DNA from: Schauerella fraxinea | GTDB taxonomy: Bacteria > Pseudomonadota > Gammaproteobacteria > Burkholderiales > Burkholderiaceae_B | Direction: 5' to 3' | Assembly (NCBI GenBank): GCA_030849945.1 | Contig: JAVDKK010000001.1 | Location: 1,488,001-1,552,000, forward strand | Length of the DNA: 64,000 nucleotides | In this document: positions 42,195 to 50,030 of the stretch, piece after piece | Position numbering within the stretch: the stretch's first letter is position 1 | Layout: the number at the start of each line of letters is the position of its first letter | Notes under the pieces: model-generated | Told to the model about the DNA's origin: nothing | What the model saw: only the letters and a program-made list of their open reading frames with translations | Database searches by the model: none | Position numbers and translations under genes: made by a program

Positions 42195-43151
42195 TTATTT
42201 TGCAGCGCTGGCCATGTACTCGACAGCGGCGCGGATATCGGCTTCGGACGCATTCATGGCACCACCCTTGGGCGGCATCGCGCCTTTACCCTTGAGTGCC
42301 ACTTGCACCATCGTATCGATACCGGTGGCGATGTACGGTGCCCAAGCAGCCTTGTCGCCAAACTTCGGTGCGCCGGCGATCCCAGCGGCATGACAGGCCA
42401 TGCACGCGGACTTATAGAGCTTCTCGCCGGCCGGGTTGACGGCGGCGGTTTGCGCCGGCGCCGCGGCGGGTGCTGCTGCGGGTGCTGCGGCAGGCGCTGG
42501 TGCAGCTGCTTGTGCCTGTTGTTGCGCAGCCGGTGCCGGCGCTGCGGCAGTGGCCGGTGCGCTTGCGCCGGCGGGCGCAGCGGCTGCAGCCGCCGGGGCA
42601 GCCGGAGCCGCCGCGGCTTGACCGCCTGCGGCAGGTTGCTCGGGCGCGGCCGGTTCCTTCAGCTCGCCACCGGATTTGTTGGCCATGAACACCACGGCGC
42701 GTGCGACTTCGTAGTCACTCAACGACGGATTGCCACCCTTGGCGGGCATGCCGCCCTTACCGGCGATGGCGATCTTCGTCATCTCATCGAGGCCCGATGC
42801 GATGAGCGGTGCCCAGGCTGCGTTATCGCCCACCTTGGGCGCGCCGGCGACGCCGGCGGTATGACAGGCCGTACAGACTGCCTGGAACACTTGTTCGCCG
42901 GTCTTGAAGACCTTGGGCGCGGTGGCATCTACAAACTCGAAACCGGCCACAGGCGCGACGCGCTTGCTGATCGATTCCGGGGTGGCAGCGTCGGAACCCG
43001 AGCCACCCTTGCTGCCGAATGTGACCATGTTGGCCAACAAAATCAGCACGATGACCGGTATCACAAACGAAAGGACGATCGTCACCACCAACTGCTTCGG
43101 CGTCTTGATCGGCGAGCTATGTTCTTCTGAATGATCCTGCGCGTTGCTCAT
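42195..43151 (-). CDS. Membrane-anchored diheme cytochrome c5
   Basis: This 318-residue protein has one N-terminal membrane helix (VVTIVLSFVIPVIVLILLA, about 22-40) and two c-type heme sites, CTACH at 93-97 and CMACH at 250-254. Each is followed by the c5-type GAPK(V/F)GD and a MP(A/P)KGG axial Met segment. An Ala/Pro/Gln-rich linker of about 75 residues separates the two domains, which are duplicates of each other. It probably carries electrons in the periplasm to a terminal oxidase. ATG 43151 has AGGAT eight bases upstream. Confidence 0.93.
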   Translation of the reverse strand: MSNAQDHSEEHSSPIKTPKQLVVTIVLSFVIPVIVLILLANMVTFGSKGGSGSDAATPESISKRVAPVAGFEFVDATAPKVFKTGEQVFQAVCTACHTAGVAGAPKVGDNAAWAPLIASGLDEMTKIAIAGKGGMPAKGGNPSLSDYEVARAVVFMANKSGGELKEPAAPEQPAAGGQAAAAPAAPAAAAAAPAGASAPATAAAPAPAAQQQAQAAAPAPAAAPAAAPAAAPAQTAAVNPAGEKLYKSACMACHAAGIAGAPKFGDKAAWAPYIATGIDTMVQVALKGKGAMPPKGGAMNASEADIRAAVEYMASAAK

Positions 43152-43346
43152 AACCAAATCCTGCGAATCGGGATACTGGGCCGCCGCAAACCAAGCAGCA
43201 GTGGACGGGCGACGTGAGGGGACCCCCCGCGTGCAAACGCTGGATTATATATCGGTGCCCGCAATTGGGGCGATAGGCACTAAATAGGTGCATGCCCTAA
43301 GATCGTCCGGCACAGATCGAAAAGTCCGGTACAATGCCGCCTCTTG

Positions 43347-43421
43347 GCGCCCGTAGTTCAATGGATAGAATGTGAGTTTCCGAAGCTCTTGATACAGGTT
43401 CGATTCCTGTCGGGCGCACCA
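43347..43421 (+). tRNA. tRNA-Arg (CCG)
   Basis: GCGCCCG at the 5' end pairs with CGGGCGC before A-CCA. The D-arm is TAGTTCAATGGATAGAA, the anticodon loop TTCCGAA gives CCG (codon CGG), and the T-arm is ACAGGTTCGATTCCTGT. The 75-base gene encodes CCA. A -10-like TACAAT is at 43330-43335. Confidence 0.93.
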
Positions 43422-43442
43422 AGTTTTCCAGCAGTCTCGTAG

Positions 43443-43488
43443 AGCAGGTCTTAGGTTTGTGACACCTGTTTTGTGAAGACCTGCTTTT
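43443..43488 (+). terminator. Terminator of tRNA-Arg
   Basis: AGCAGGTCTT and AAGACCTGCT form a perfect 10-bp stem around a 26-base loop that itself has a small AGGT/ACCT helix; TTTTC follows. Confidence 0.8.
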
Positions 43489-43588
43489 CGCAGCACGCAA
43501 ACCATTGCGATGATTCGGTTGCGATGACTCAGGCGCGATGACTCAGGCGCGATCGCCGAATCACCCACGCATCTTCAGCCGATACTCC

Positions 43589-43849
43589 TCACTCGATAAA
43601 GCGCATCAGCCGCAACGCATCTTCGCGCGCGGTCGCCATCTCGACCACGACATCGATCGACAAGGTGCGAAAGCGTTCCGCTTCGCCCACTGCCACTTTG
43701 AATGCTTCAACTTGCGAGAGCTTGTCGTGGAATGGGCTGGGTTGCTCGAGTTCCTCGGTCGCACGCACGCCAATCTTGTTGCAGGCCTCCAGAAGAATAT
43801 TCAAGGCGTCGCCAAGTTCGTCGTAAGTAGGGGGATCGCGGTCTGACAT
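43589..43849 (-). CDS. Small hypothetical protein downstream of BrnA
   Basis: This 86-residue acidic, mostly helical protein (LGDALNILLEACNKIGVRATEELEQ, EDALRLMRFIE) has no signal or membrane segment. It starts 17 bases after brnA with AAGGA upstream, so it is probably the third gene of the toxin-antitoxin transcript. I do not recognise the family. Confidence 0.65.
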   Translation of the reverse strand: MSDRDPPTYDELGDALNILLEACNKIGVRATEELEQPSPFHDKLSQVEAFKVAVGEAERFRTLSIDVVVEMATAREDALRLMRFIE

Positions 43850-43866
43850 GGGTGTCCTTGGTCTGT

Positions 43867-44145
43867 TCAGGCGGGTTTGTGTGTGCGAAGCCAGTCTTTC
43901 AGCGCTGCATTCATGCGCGTTTGCCAGCCCTCTCCGCTCGATTTGAAAGCTTCGATAACGTCTTGGTCATATCGGACAGTGACAGATATCTTGGGTCGAT
44001 CCGAACGCGGTCGACCCATCCGTCTCAGTGTCTTGATTTCATCATCGCTCAGCTCGTAGGTATCCGGGTCGGCAGCAATGCCGGCATTGATGGCTGCATC
44101 TTCTTGCGCCGTCGGCACGATCAACGCTTTTCTATGCTTTTGCAT
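43867..44145 (-). CDS. brnA: BrnA-type antitoxin
   Basis: This 92-residue protein resembles BrnA antitoxins, which bind the BrnT ribonuclease and repress their own operon. The C-terminal half has RRMGRPRSDRPKISVTVRYD, then DVIEAFKSSGEGWQTRMNAALKDWL, the ribbon-helix-helix DNA-binding part. It overlaps the brnT stop by 14 bases, the usual tight coupling. Confidence 0.85.
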   Translation of the reverse strand: MQKHRKALIVPTAQEDAAINAGIAADPDTYELSDDEIKTLRRMGRPRSDRPKISVTVRYDQDVIEAFKSSGEGWQTRMNAALKDWLRTHKPA

Positions 44146-44398
44146 ACTCCCTTACCTCTCGGCTATTTGCTCGACGCAAGCTGATGATGTGCATCGTCTC
44201 GCCGCGTTGAGTGAATACGACGCAATACAAGCGCTGATCTACAGCAGCGTATCCAATTTCCCGCACTTCGCCGTAATCGCGGCGTTGGTCAGGCTTTGCC
44301 ATGACTGCGGACCAATCGATGCGCGCGGCAAGCGATAGTGATACGCCATGCTTGTCTGAATTCATCCGGTCTTTGCCAGTATCAAAGGTGATGCGCAG
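44132..44398 (-). CDS. brnT: BrnT-type toxin with no ATG/GTG/TTG at the conserved start
   Basis: BrnT is a small RelE-like ribonuclease. The reading frame from CTG 44398 gives 88 residues beginning (L)RITFDTGKDRMNSDKHGVSL, matching the BrnT N-terminus, and continues with IDWSAVMAKPDQRRDYGE, RLYCVVFTQRG and ISLRRANSREVREY. At the position where homologs have ATG the codon is CTG; an in-frame ATA is at 44410 and the first ATG (44365) would drop the first strand. An in-frame TGA lies just upstream at about 44425. The gene may use a rare start or be weakened; it is intact otherwise. Confidence 0.7.
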   Translation of the reverse strand: MRITFDTGKDRMNSDKHGVSLSLAARIDWSAVMAKPDQRRDYGEVREIGYAAVDQRLYCVVFTQRGETMHIISLRRANSREVREYAKA

Positions 44399-44438
44399 GC
44401 GAGATCTTATCGATCCGCATTCCTTCGATCAATGACTT

Positions 44439-44467
44439 ATTGTAGTTACAAAAAGATGGTTCGGCAA
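44439..44467 (-). promoter_or_regulatory. Promoter and likely BrnA operator before brnT
   Basis: TTGCCG (44467-44462) and TACAAT (44444-44439) are 17 bases apart on the minus strand. The dyad TTGTA-GT-TACAA (44440-44451) overlaps the -10, where the autoregulatory BrnA would be expected to bind. The rest of 44399-44611 shows no gene. Confidence 0.6.
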
Positions 44468-44611
44468 GTGGCAGCCTGACCGAAGATTTTCAGATAGTCC
44501 AGAGGCATTGACCGTACTTAAAAACCCGACAACTTGCGCATGAAGGGCTCATAAAGATACATCCGGCCTCGTCCGCCTTTGTACGATGGTTTGCACGTCG
44601 CCCAACGCAAA

Positions 44612-44634
44612 GAAGCCCGCGCGATGCGGGCTTC
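44612..44634 (-). terminator. Terminator of the hemerythrin gene
   Basis: GAAGCCCGC and GCGGGCTTC pair around GCGAT; on the minus strand TTCTTTG follows. It is 41 bases after the hemerythrin stop. Confidence 0.75.
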
Positions 44635-44675
44635 CACTTTCGATTCGGATCGTGCAATTGATCCCTTGCCACCAC

Positions 44676-45119
44676 TCAATCGGCGTGTTTGGCCTTCGAG
44701 TAGTCGGACCGATATTTGGTCGCCAGGCTCGTCTTCTGTTTCTCGTCGAGCACCTTGCCTGCCGTTTGAAAGAATCCGTGTTCTTCCTCTTCCAGGTGGT
44801 GATGCACCTTCTCGCTCAACTTCTTCGCTTGAGCAATCCACGATGGGCTCGACGGGTCGGTTTTCTCGAGTTCTTCGATCATCTCGTCGATCTCGTGATG
44901 TTCGGCGATGCCGTGCCGCGAGAGCGAGATCCCCACGTCGGTGCCCATCATCGGCGCGTAGAAGTGCCGATCCTCGGCCAGTTCGTGGGCCGACAGCTCT
45001 TCTTTAAGTTCCTTGAAGAGCTGATGGCGTTCGGTGGAGTCGCCACTCGTTTCGAGCACGCGTTTGACGAGATTGCGTTGAATCTCATGGCTTTCACGAA
45101 GCGCTTCAAAGATCGTCAT
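44676..45119 (-). CDS. Hemerythrin HHE-domain protein
   Basis: This 147-residue four-helix protein has the His/Glu pattern of HHE-type diiron or oxygen-binding proteins: ESHEIQRNLV, LSAHELAEDRHFYAP, IAEHHEIDEM and KVHHHLEEEEHGFF. It is likely cytoplasmic and senses or buffers O2, NO or iron. ATG 45119 begins the conserved MTIFEALRESH; the frame further upstream is not family-like. Confidence 0.85.
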   Translation of the reverse strand: MTIFEALRESHEIQRNLVKRVLETSGDSTERHQLFKELKEELSAHELAEDRHFYAPMMGTDVGISLSRHGIAEHHEIDEMIEELEKTDPSSPSWIAQAKKLSEKVHHHLEEEEHGFFQTAGKVLDEKQKTSLATKYRSDYSKAKHAD

Positions 45120-45180
45120 GGTGGTGGGTTCCCGGTTTTTATGTCTGTCCACGGATGAGCATGTGGCGTTCCCGCTTGGC

Positions 45181-46044
45181 TCATTCAAATCCGTAGAGCC
45201 GGGCCGGGTTCTTCACCAGCATCTGCAGCAACGCGTCGTCATCCCCAAACCAACCCCGCACTTCATCCCACAACCTTGGTGCACCGATGTGGCGATAGGC
45301 GCTCACCTCTGTCGCGCGGCGTCCGGGTTCGCGGTTCGTGTGCGGCCAGTCGCTGGCCCACAGTATCCGCTCCGGGTTGGCATCGGCAAACGCGCGCGCC
45401 AGCGTGCGGACACCGTCGGCATGTTGGCCGTCCGTGTCCACGCGATACGACGCCGACAATTTCACGTAGGCGCGACCGCTTGTCACCAGGGCGAGGATCG
45501 CTTTGGCACGAGGATCGTTGGGCGAAGTGGATGCGGGAATCATCGCGAAGTGATCCAGCACGATCGGAACGTTGAGCGTTGGCAGATCGGTGGCGGCCGC
45601 TGCCATGGCATCCAGGCCCGAATAGATCTGGATGTGCCAGCCCAAAGGCGCGATGCGGGCGCTCCAGTGTTGCAACGCCTGGCCGATTGCATAGGGGTCG
45701 CTGGCGCCCACGCTCTCGAGGTTGATACGCAACCCGCGCACACCCTGTTCGTGCAGGGCGCGCAGCGCCTCGTCATCGATATCGCGCTCCACCACCGCCA
45801 CGCCGCGCGCCGCACCGTTCATGCGCGCCATCGCGTCCAGCATGCAGCGGTTGTCGCTGCCGTAGATGCTGGGTTGGACGATCACCGCGCGCGTGGCACC
45901 AACGGCGCTCATATGCGCACGCAAGTCTGCCACCGACGCCGGCCCGGGGGTGTAGTGCCGGTCGGCCAGCATCGGATAGTCAGTTAGCGAAGCGACGATG
46001 TGAACGTGGCAATCGCAGGTCCCCTCGGGCAGCGGTGTGGTCAT
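45181..46044 (-). CDS. Amidohydrolase-2 family hydrolase (PDC-lactonase-like)
   Basis: This 287-residue metal-dependent hydrolase resembles 2-pyrone-4,6-dicarboxylate lactonases. It begins with the metal motif CDCHVHIV, and has VQPSIYGSDNRCMLDAMARM, LDHFAMIPA and SDWPHTNRE near the C-terminus. The substrate is a lactone or cyclic ester by family. It is the last gene of the GntR-Bug-Bug-dehydrogenase run. ATG 46044 has GAAGG upstream, but see the repeat around it. Confidence 0.82.
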   Translation of the reverse strand: MTTPLPEGTCDCHVHIVASLTDYPMLADRHYTPGPASVADLRAHMSAVGATRAVIVQPSIYGSDNRCMLDAMARMNGAARGVAVVERDIDDEALRALHEQGVRGLRINLESVGASDPYAIGQALQHWSARIAPLGWHIQIYSGLDAMAAAATDLPTLNVPIVLDHFAMIPASTSPNDPRAKAILALVTSGRAYVKLSASYRVDTDGQHADGVRTLARAFADANPERILWASDWPHTNREPGRRATEVSAYRHIGAPRLWDEVRGWFGDDDALLQMLVKNPARLYGFE

Positions 46045-46101
46045 CGTGATGCAGCCTTCGGGTAACGGCGCTCCGATTGCAACGCCGCCTTTGGGCAGAG
46101 G
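46003..46101. repeat. Degenerate 33-bp tandem repeat spanning the amidohydrolase start
   Basis: Read on the minus strand in the amidohydrolase frame, three 11-residue units begin PLPKG, PLPEG and PLPEG (46101, 46068 and 46035). The second contains the ATG at 46044. Either the true start is upstream or the initiation region was duplicated. Confidence 0.6.
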
Positions 46102-46144
46102 CGGTGCAGCCTGACGCCGCCGGCAGGCAATGAGGCCGTCATCG

Positions 46145-47206
46145 TTACGCGGCCTGCAGGCGTGCGACGAAGGCGGCACCGGCTTCGCGTGTGCCGAGCG
46201 AGCCGCCCACGTCGCGCGTGCATTCGCCAGCCGCAATGGCATCGGCAATGGTGCGGTTGATAACGGCAGCCGCTTCGATGAAGGCCTGCTTGCCGTTGCG
46301 TTGGCCGTACCAGCCGAGCAGCATGCCGGCCGACAGGATCAAGGAAATCGGGTTGGCAATGTTCTGACCGGCGATGTCGGGCGCGGACCCATGCGCGGCT
46401 TGACCCATTGCGTATTCGCTGCCGGCGTTCAGTGAGCCGCCCAGACCCAGGCTGCCGGAGAGTTCGGCGGTGAGGTCGGAGAGGATGTCGCCAAACATAT
46501 TGGTCGTGACGATCACGTCGTATTTTTGCGGGGCGCGCACCACGTGGGCCATCATGGCGTCGACGATCACGTCGTCGATCACCACATCGGGAAACTCGCG
46601 GCCAATGCGCTGGCAAGCATCGATGAACATGCCGTCGCCGATTTTGAGCACATTGGCCTTGTGCACGATGGTGACGTGCTTTTTGCGCGTCATGGCGAGT
46701 TCGAAGGCCGAGCGGGCAATGCGTTCGCAGCACTGGCGGGTGATGCGGCGTAGCGACACCACGACGTCAGGCGTGATGAGCATTTCGCTGCCGCCGGATT
46801 CGACGTTGCGGTCGGCGTAAAAGCCTTCGGTGTTTTCGCGCACCACCACGAGATCGAATTCGCCGAGGCGCGCCGTCATGCCGGGGTACGTGCGGGCAGG
46901 GCGGATGTTGGCGTGCAGGTCCAGGCTCTTGCGAAAGTACTTGGAGGGATTGATCTCACCTTTGGCCTCATCCTTGAAGTCGTAGGTGGCCATGGGCCCG
47001 AGCATCAATCCGTCGGCAGCTTTCACCTTTGCCAGCAATTCAGGCGTGACGGTGGCACCGTGACGCTTCAGGCTCTCGTGTCCTGCAATATCGTGATCGA
47101 GTTCGAGGTTCAAGCCAAAGCGGCGCGAGGCGGCTTGCAGCACGTCTACGGTGACGGCCATGGTTTCGGGGCCAATACCATCACCCGGCAATACGACGAT
47201 CTTCAT
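46145..47206 (-). CDS. Isocitrate/isopropylmalate dehydrogenase family protein
   Basis: This 353-residue NAD(P) enzyme oxidatively decarboxylates a 3-hydroxy-dicarboxylate. It has VLPGDGIGPET near the start, VVVRENTEGFYADRN, the catalytic Lys/Asp region KANVLKIGDGMF, and TTNMFGDILSDLTAELSGSLGLGGSLN. Its surroundings and absence of leuC/leuD argue for a tartrate- or homoisocitrate-like dehydrogenase rather than LeuB. It lies 31 bases downstream of a Bug receptor. Confidence 0.88.
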   Translation of the reverse strand: MKIVVLPGDGIGPETMAVTVDVLQAASRRFGLNLELDHDIAGHESLKRHGATVTPELLAKVKAADGLMLGPMATYDFKDEAKGEINPSKYFRKSLDLHANIRPARTYPGMTARLGEFDLVVVRENTEGFYADRNVESGGSEMLITPDVVVSLRRITRQCCERIARSAFELAMTRKKHVTIVHKANVLKIGDGMFIDACQRIGREFPDVVIDDVIVDAMMAHVVRAPQKYDVIVTTNMFGDILSDLTAELSGSLGLGGSLNAGSEYAMGQAAHGSAPDIAGQNIANPISLILSAGMLLGWYGQRNGKQAFIEAAAVINRTIADAIAAGECTRDVGGSLGTREAGAAFVARLQAA

Positions 47207-47237
47207 AACGCTTTCCTTTTTAATCGAGCCTGAATAA

Positions 47238-48242
47238 CTACTCTACCTTGATGCCGGTGGCCTGCACCAAGCCCTTGTATTTCTCTCCTTCGCTTTTCAC
47301 GAACGCGGCAAACTCCGCCGGCGTATTCGCGCGCACGGTGGTGCCGTCGTCGGCAAAGCGATTATTGATGGCGGGATCCGCGAGGATGCTGTTCACTTGT
47401 TTGTTGAGCGCATCGATCACGCTGTCGGGCGTTTTCGCCGGCACGAAGAATCCGCCCCACAAACTGAATTGAAATCCGGGTGCCGCCGTCTCGGCGATCG
47501 TGGGCACGTCTTTCAGTGCCGCGATGCGTTGGGGCGTGGACACCGCCAATGCCTTGAGCTTGCCGGACTTCACATGCGGCATGACGGCCGAGGCGCTGGA
47601 AAAGAAAAAGTCGACGTGGCCGCCGAGCAGATCCGACATGGCCTGGCCCGCGCCTTTGTAAGGCACATGCACCATGCTCACCTTGGCCGCCAGGCCCAAT
47701 GCGGCTGCGGCCAGATGACCCGGCGTGGCCGTGCCCGACGACGCATACGAAATCGCATCCGGTTTGGCGCGCGCAGCCTCGATCAACGCCGCGATGGTGG
47801 TGTAGGGCGATTTCTCGGGCACCGCAAGCACGAGCGGCGAATCGCCCACCAGCACCACCGGTACGAGATCCACCAAGGGGTCGTAACCCAGATCTTTGAC
47901 GACGAATTGGTTGACGGCGATTTCGCCGGTTTGGCCCATCATCAGCGTGTAGCCATCGGCGGGCGCACGCGCCACCAGCCGTGCACCGATCGCGCCCGAT
48001 GCACCGGGCCGATTTTCGACGACGTAAGTCTGCTTGAGCGCGACGCCCAACCGTTCGCCCACAATGCGCGCAAACACATCGCCTTGGCCGCCCGGTGCAT
48101 AAGGCACGATCACCGTGACGGGTTTGGCGGGATAAGCTTCGGCGGCCTGCGCGCCGCGCCATGCGGTGGTCATGGCCGCGCCTGCCGCGGCCAGCAGCAG
48201 CTTGCGGCGCAAGGGATCGAGCGCTGAATCGGTGTGATGCAT
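47238..48242 (-). CDS. Bug-family (TctC) periplasmic solute receptor
   Basis: This 334-residue protein has an N-terminal signal with a twin-arginine look (LRRKLLLAAAGAAM, cleavage probably after AQA). Then come YPAKPVTVIVPYAPGGQGDVFAR and VENRPGASGAIGARLVA, the ligand-binding hallmarks. Bug proteins bind small carboxylates in the periplasm for tripartite tricarboxylate transporters. No tctA or tctB lies nearby. GGAGAC precedes ATG 48242; it is 19 bases from the second receptor gene. Confidence 0.92.
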   Translation of the reverse strand: MHHTDSALDPLRRKLLLAAAGAAMTTAWRGAQAAEAYPAKPVTVIVPYAPGGQGDVFARIVGERLGVALKQTYVVENRPGASGAIGARLVARAPADGYTLMMGQTGEIAVNQFVVKDLGYDPLVDLVPVVLVGDSPLVLAVPEKSPYTTIAALIEAARAKPDAISYASSGTATPGHLAAAALGLAAKVSMVHVPYKGAGQAMSDLLGGHVDFFFSSASAVMPHVKSGKLKALAVSTPQRIAALKDVPTIAETAAPGFQFSLWGGFFVPAKTPDSVIDALNKQVNSILADPAINNRFADDGTTVRANTPAEFAAFVKSEGEKYKGLVQATGIKVE

Positions 48243-48261
48243 GGTTGTCTCCACCCTCGTT

Positions 48262-49233
48262 CTAGTTAAGCTGCATGCCCGATTGCTTGACCACGCCGCG
48301 CCATAAAGCGAGTTCGCTCGATAGCGTGCGGCCGAAGTCGGCAGGCGTCGCCTTGATCGGGTCGGCACCTTCGTGCGTCAGACGGTCACGCACCAGGTCT
48401 GCCGAGGCTGCGTCGTTGACAGCGGTGTTGAGCTTGTCGACCACCGCTGCCGGTGTGCCCGCGGGCGCCAGCACGCCCCACCAGGTAGAGATATCGAAGT
48501 CGGCGATGCCGGCCTCCGCCATGGTGGGCGTATCGGGAAAGAGGCGCGACCGCTGCGCGCTGGTGACGGCCAACAGGTTCACGCGTTTATCGGTGATCTG
48601 CGTGAGGATCGTGGGCACCGTGGCAAAGAACACTTGCACGCGTCCGGCCAGCAGGTCGATCGTGGCGGGACCGCTGCCTTTGTACGGCACGTGCGTCATT
48701 TTCACGTTCGCCTTTTGTGCGAAGCGTTCGCCGGCAAGGTGGTTGATGCTGCCGGCGCCGGCCGAGCAGAAATTCACTTCCTCGCTCGATGCGGCCGCAG
48801 CCTTGCGCAGATCGGCGATCGAGCCGATACCCGATTGCTTGCTGGTGACCACCAATAGCGGGCCACGGCCGATCATCGCGACAGGGGCGAATGATTTTTC
48901 GACGTCATATGAGCTCGTTACTTCAGCGGCTGCATTGGTCACGAACGTGGACGTGGCGAACAGCAGCGTGTAGCCATCTGGCTGTGCTTTGGCGACGAGG
49001 TTGGCGCCGATCGAGCCGCCACCGCCACCCCGGTTTTCGACCACCACCGGCTGGCCGAGTTTGTCCGACAGCGTGCGCGCCATGTCGCGTGCGATGCTGT
49101 CGGTGCCGCCGCCGGCTGCGAACGGCACGACCAACGTGATGGGGCGGGTGGGGAAGCTTTGCGCCATCGCGCCAACGGGCAGCAGCAGTGCGGCCGCGAG
49201 CAGGGGGATGGACTTCAAGGTGAAGCGCTGCAT
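48262..49233 (-). CDS. Second Bug-family (TctC) periplasmic solute receptor
   Basis: This 323-residue protein has a Sec signal (LLAAALLLPVGAMAQS) followed by FPTRPITLVVPFAAGGGTDSI and VENRGGGGGSIGANLVAK. It is similar in plan to the next gene but not a near copy. Having two receptors in one operon suggests two ligands or affinities. It lies 40 bases downstream of the GntR regulator. Confidence 0.92.
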   Translation of the reverse strand: MQRFTLKSIPLLAAALLLPVGAMAQSFPTRPITLVVPFAAGGGTDSIARDMARTLSDKLGQPVVVENRGGGGGSIGANLVAKAQPDGYTLLFATSTFVTNAAAEVTSSYDVEKSFAPVAMIGRGPLLVVTSKQSGIGSIADLRKAAAASSEEVNFCSAGAGSINHLAGERFAQKANVKMTHVPYKGSGPATIDLLAGRVQVFFATVPTILTQITDKRVNLLAVTSAQRSRLFPDTPTMAEAGIADFDISTWWGVLAPAGTPAAVVDKLNTAVNDAASADLVRDRLTHEGADPIKATPADFGRTLSSELALWRGVVKQSGMQLN

Positions 49234-49273
49234 GTGGGTTGTCTCCTCTTATGGGCTTCTTGGAAAAACGGGG

Positions 49274-49906
49274 CTAGCGCTGCCGCAGCATCTTCAGGCG
49301 TTCGAGCAGCGCCTGGTGGATGTGCCGTTGCGCCGCTTGCGAGGCACGCTGCGCATCGCGGCTACGGATGGCGGCGACGATGTCCAGATGTTCTTGCATG
49401 GCGATGTGCGCGCGTTCGGGTGAACTCAGCGTGCTCCGGCCAAGCAGGTAGGTGGTGTCGGTGAGCGATTGCAGCGAGCGAATCAGATGGCGGTTATGCG
49501 CGGCGTTGTAGACGGCCGCATGAAACTTGAGATTGGTCGCTACGGGGTCGCCGTTTTCACCCTCCTGCAGGATGGCTTGCATGTTGTCGATTTCGGCGGC
49601 CGTGGCGTGCTGCGCGGCGAATGCCGCGGCGGCGCCTTCGAGCACTTCACGCATCGCGTAGAGCTCGGTCACGTCCTGCTGATCCATCGTGGTCACAACC
49701 AGACCGCGGCCGGGTTCATGCGTGAGTAGCCCTTCGTCGTGAATGCGCTTGAGGGCCTCACGCACCGGCGTGCGACCCATGTCGAGCAGCGACGCCACTT
49801 CGATCTCGCGCAGGCGATCGCTGGGCGAAAACGCGCCTGCAAAGATGCGCTGCTTGATCTCGTTATAGGCGGCGTAGGCCTGCGAATTGGCTTTGGCAAT
49901 GGGCAC
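49274..49906 (-). CDS. GntR-family regulator, FCD type
   Basis: This regulator of about 210 residues has the N-terminal winged helix (YNEIKQRIFAGAFSPSDRL, VASLLDMGRTPVREALKRI) and a C-terminal all-helical FCD ligand domain (DVTELYAMREVLEGAAAAF; metal His in HAAVYNAAHNRHLIRSLQ). It probably represses the operon it heads. The start is taken as GTG 49906; an ATG at 49993 would place the operator-like dyad inside the gene and add residues unlike the family. Confidence 0.86.
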   Translation of the reverse strand: MPIAKANSQAYAAYNEIKQRIFAGAFSPSDRLREIEVASLLDMGRTPVREALKRIHDEGLLTHEPGRGLVVTTMDQQDVTELYAMREVLEGAAAAFAAQHATAAEIDNMQAILQEGENGDPVATNLKFHAAVYNAAHNRHLIRSLQSLTDTTYLLGRSTLSSPERAHIAMQEHLDIVAAIRSRDAQRASQAAQRHIHQALLERLKMLRQR

Positions 49907-49935
49907 GGCAGCAGTGTCTCGGTTCGTTCTATTTA

Positions 49936-49953
49936 TGTATATCTTTGCATACA
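49936..49953. promoter_or_regulatory. Operator-like dyad before the GntR gene
   Basis: TGTAT-N8-ATACA lies in an AT-rich patch (TTTATGTATATCTTTGCATAC) 30 bases upstream of the GntR start. FCD regulators often bind such short inverted repeats at their own promoters. Confidence 0.45.
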
Positions 49954-50030
49954 AAAAATGCTGGCGCAAGAAAAAAGCCGTTATCAACGGCATTGGATGT
50001 GGAGTGAGGTGATCGATCGGGTGTCGCTGC

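Noticed and set aside
43347..45119. Integrated island at tRNA-Arg with attachment sites
   Set aside because: No integrase and no second copy of the tRNA 3' end was found in the window.
50000..50030. GntR gene beginning at 49993 or further upstream
   Set aside because: The added residues come from an AT-rich operator/promoter region and overlap the LysR gene end; GTG 49906 fits the family length.
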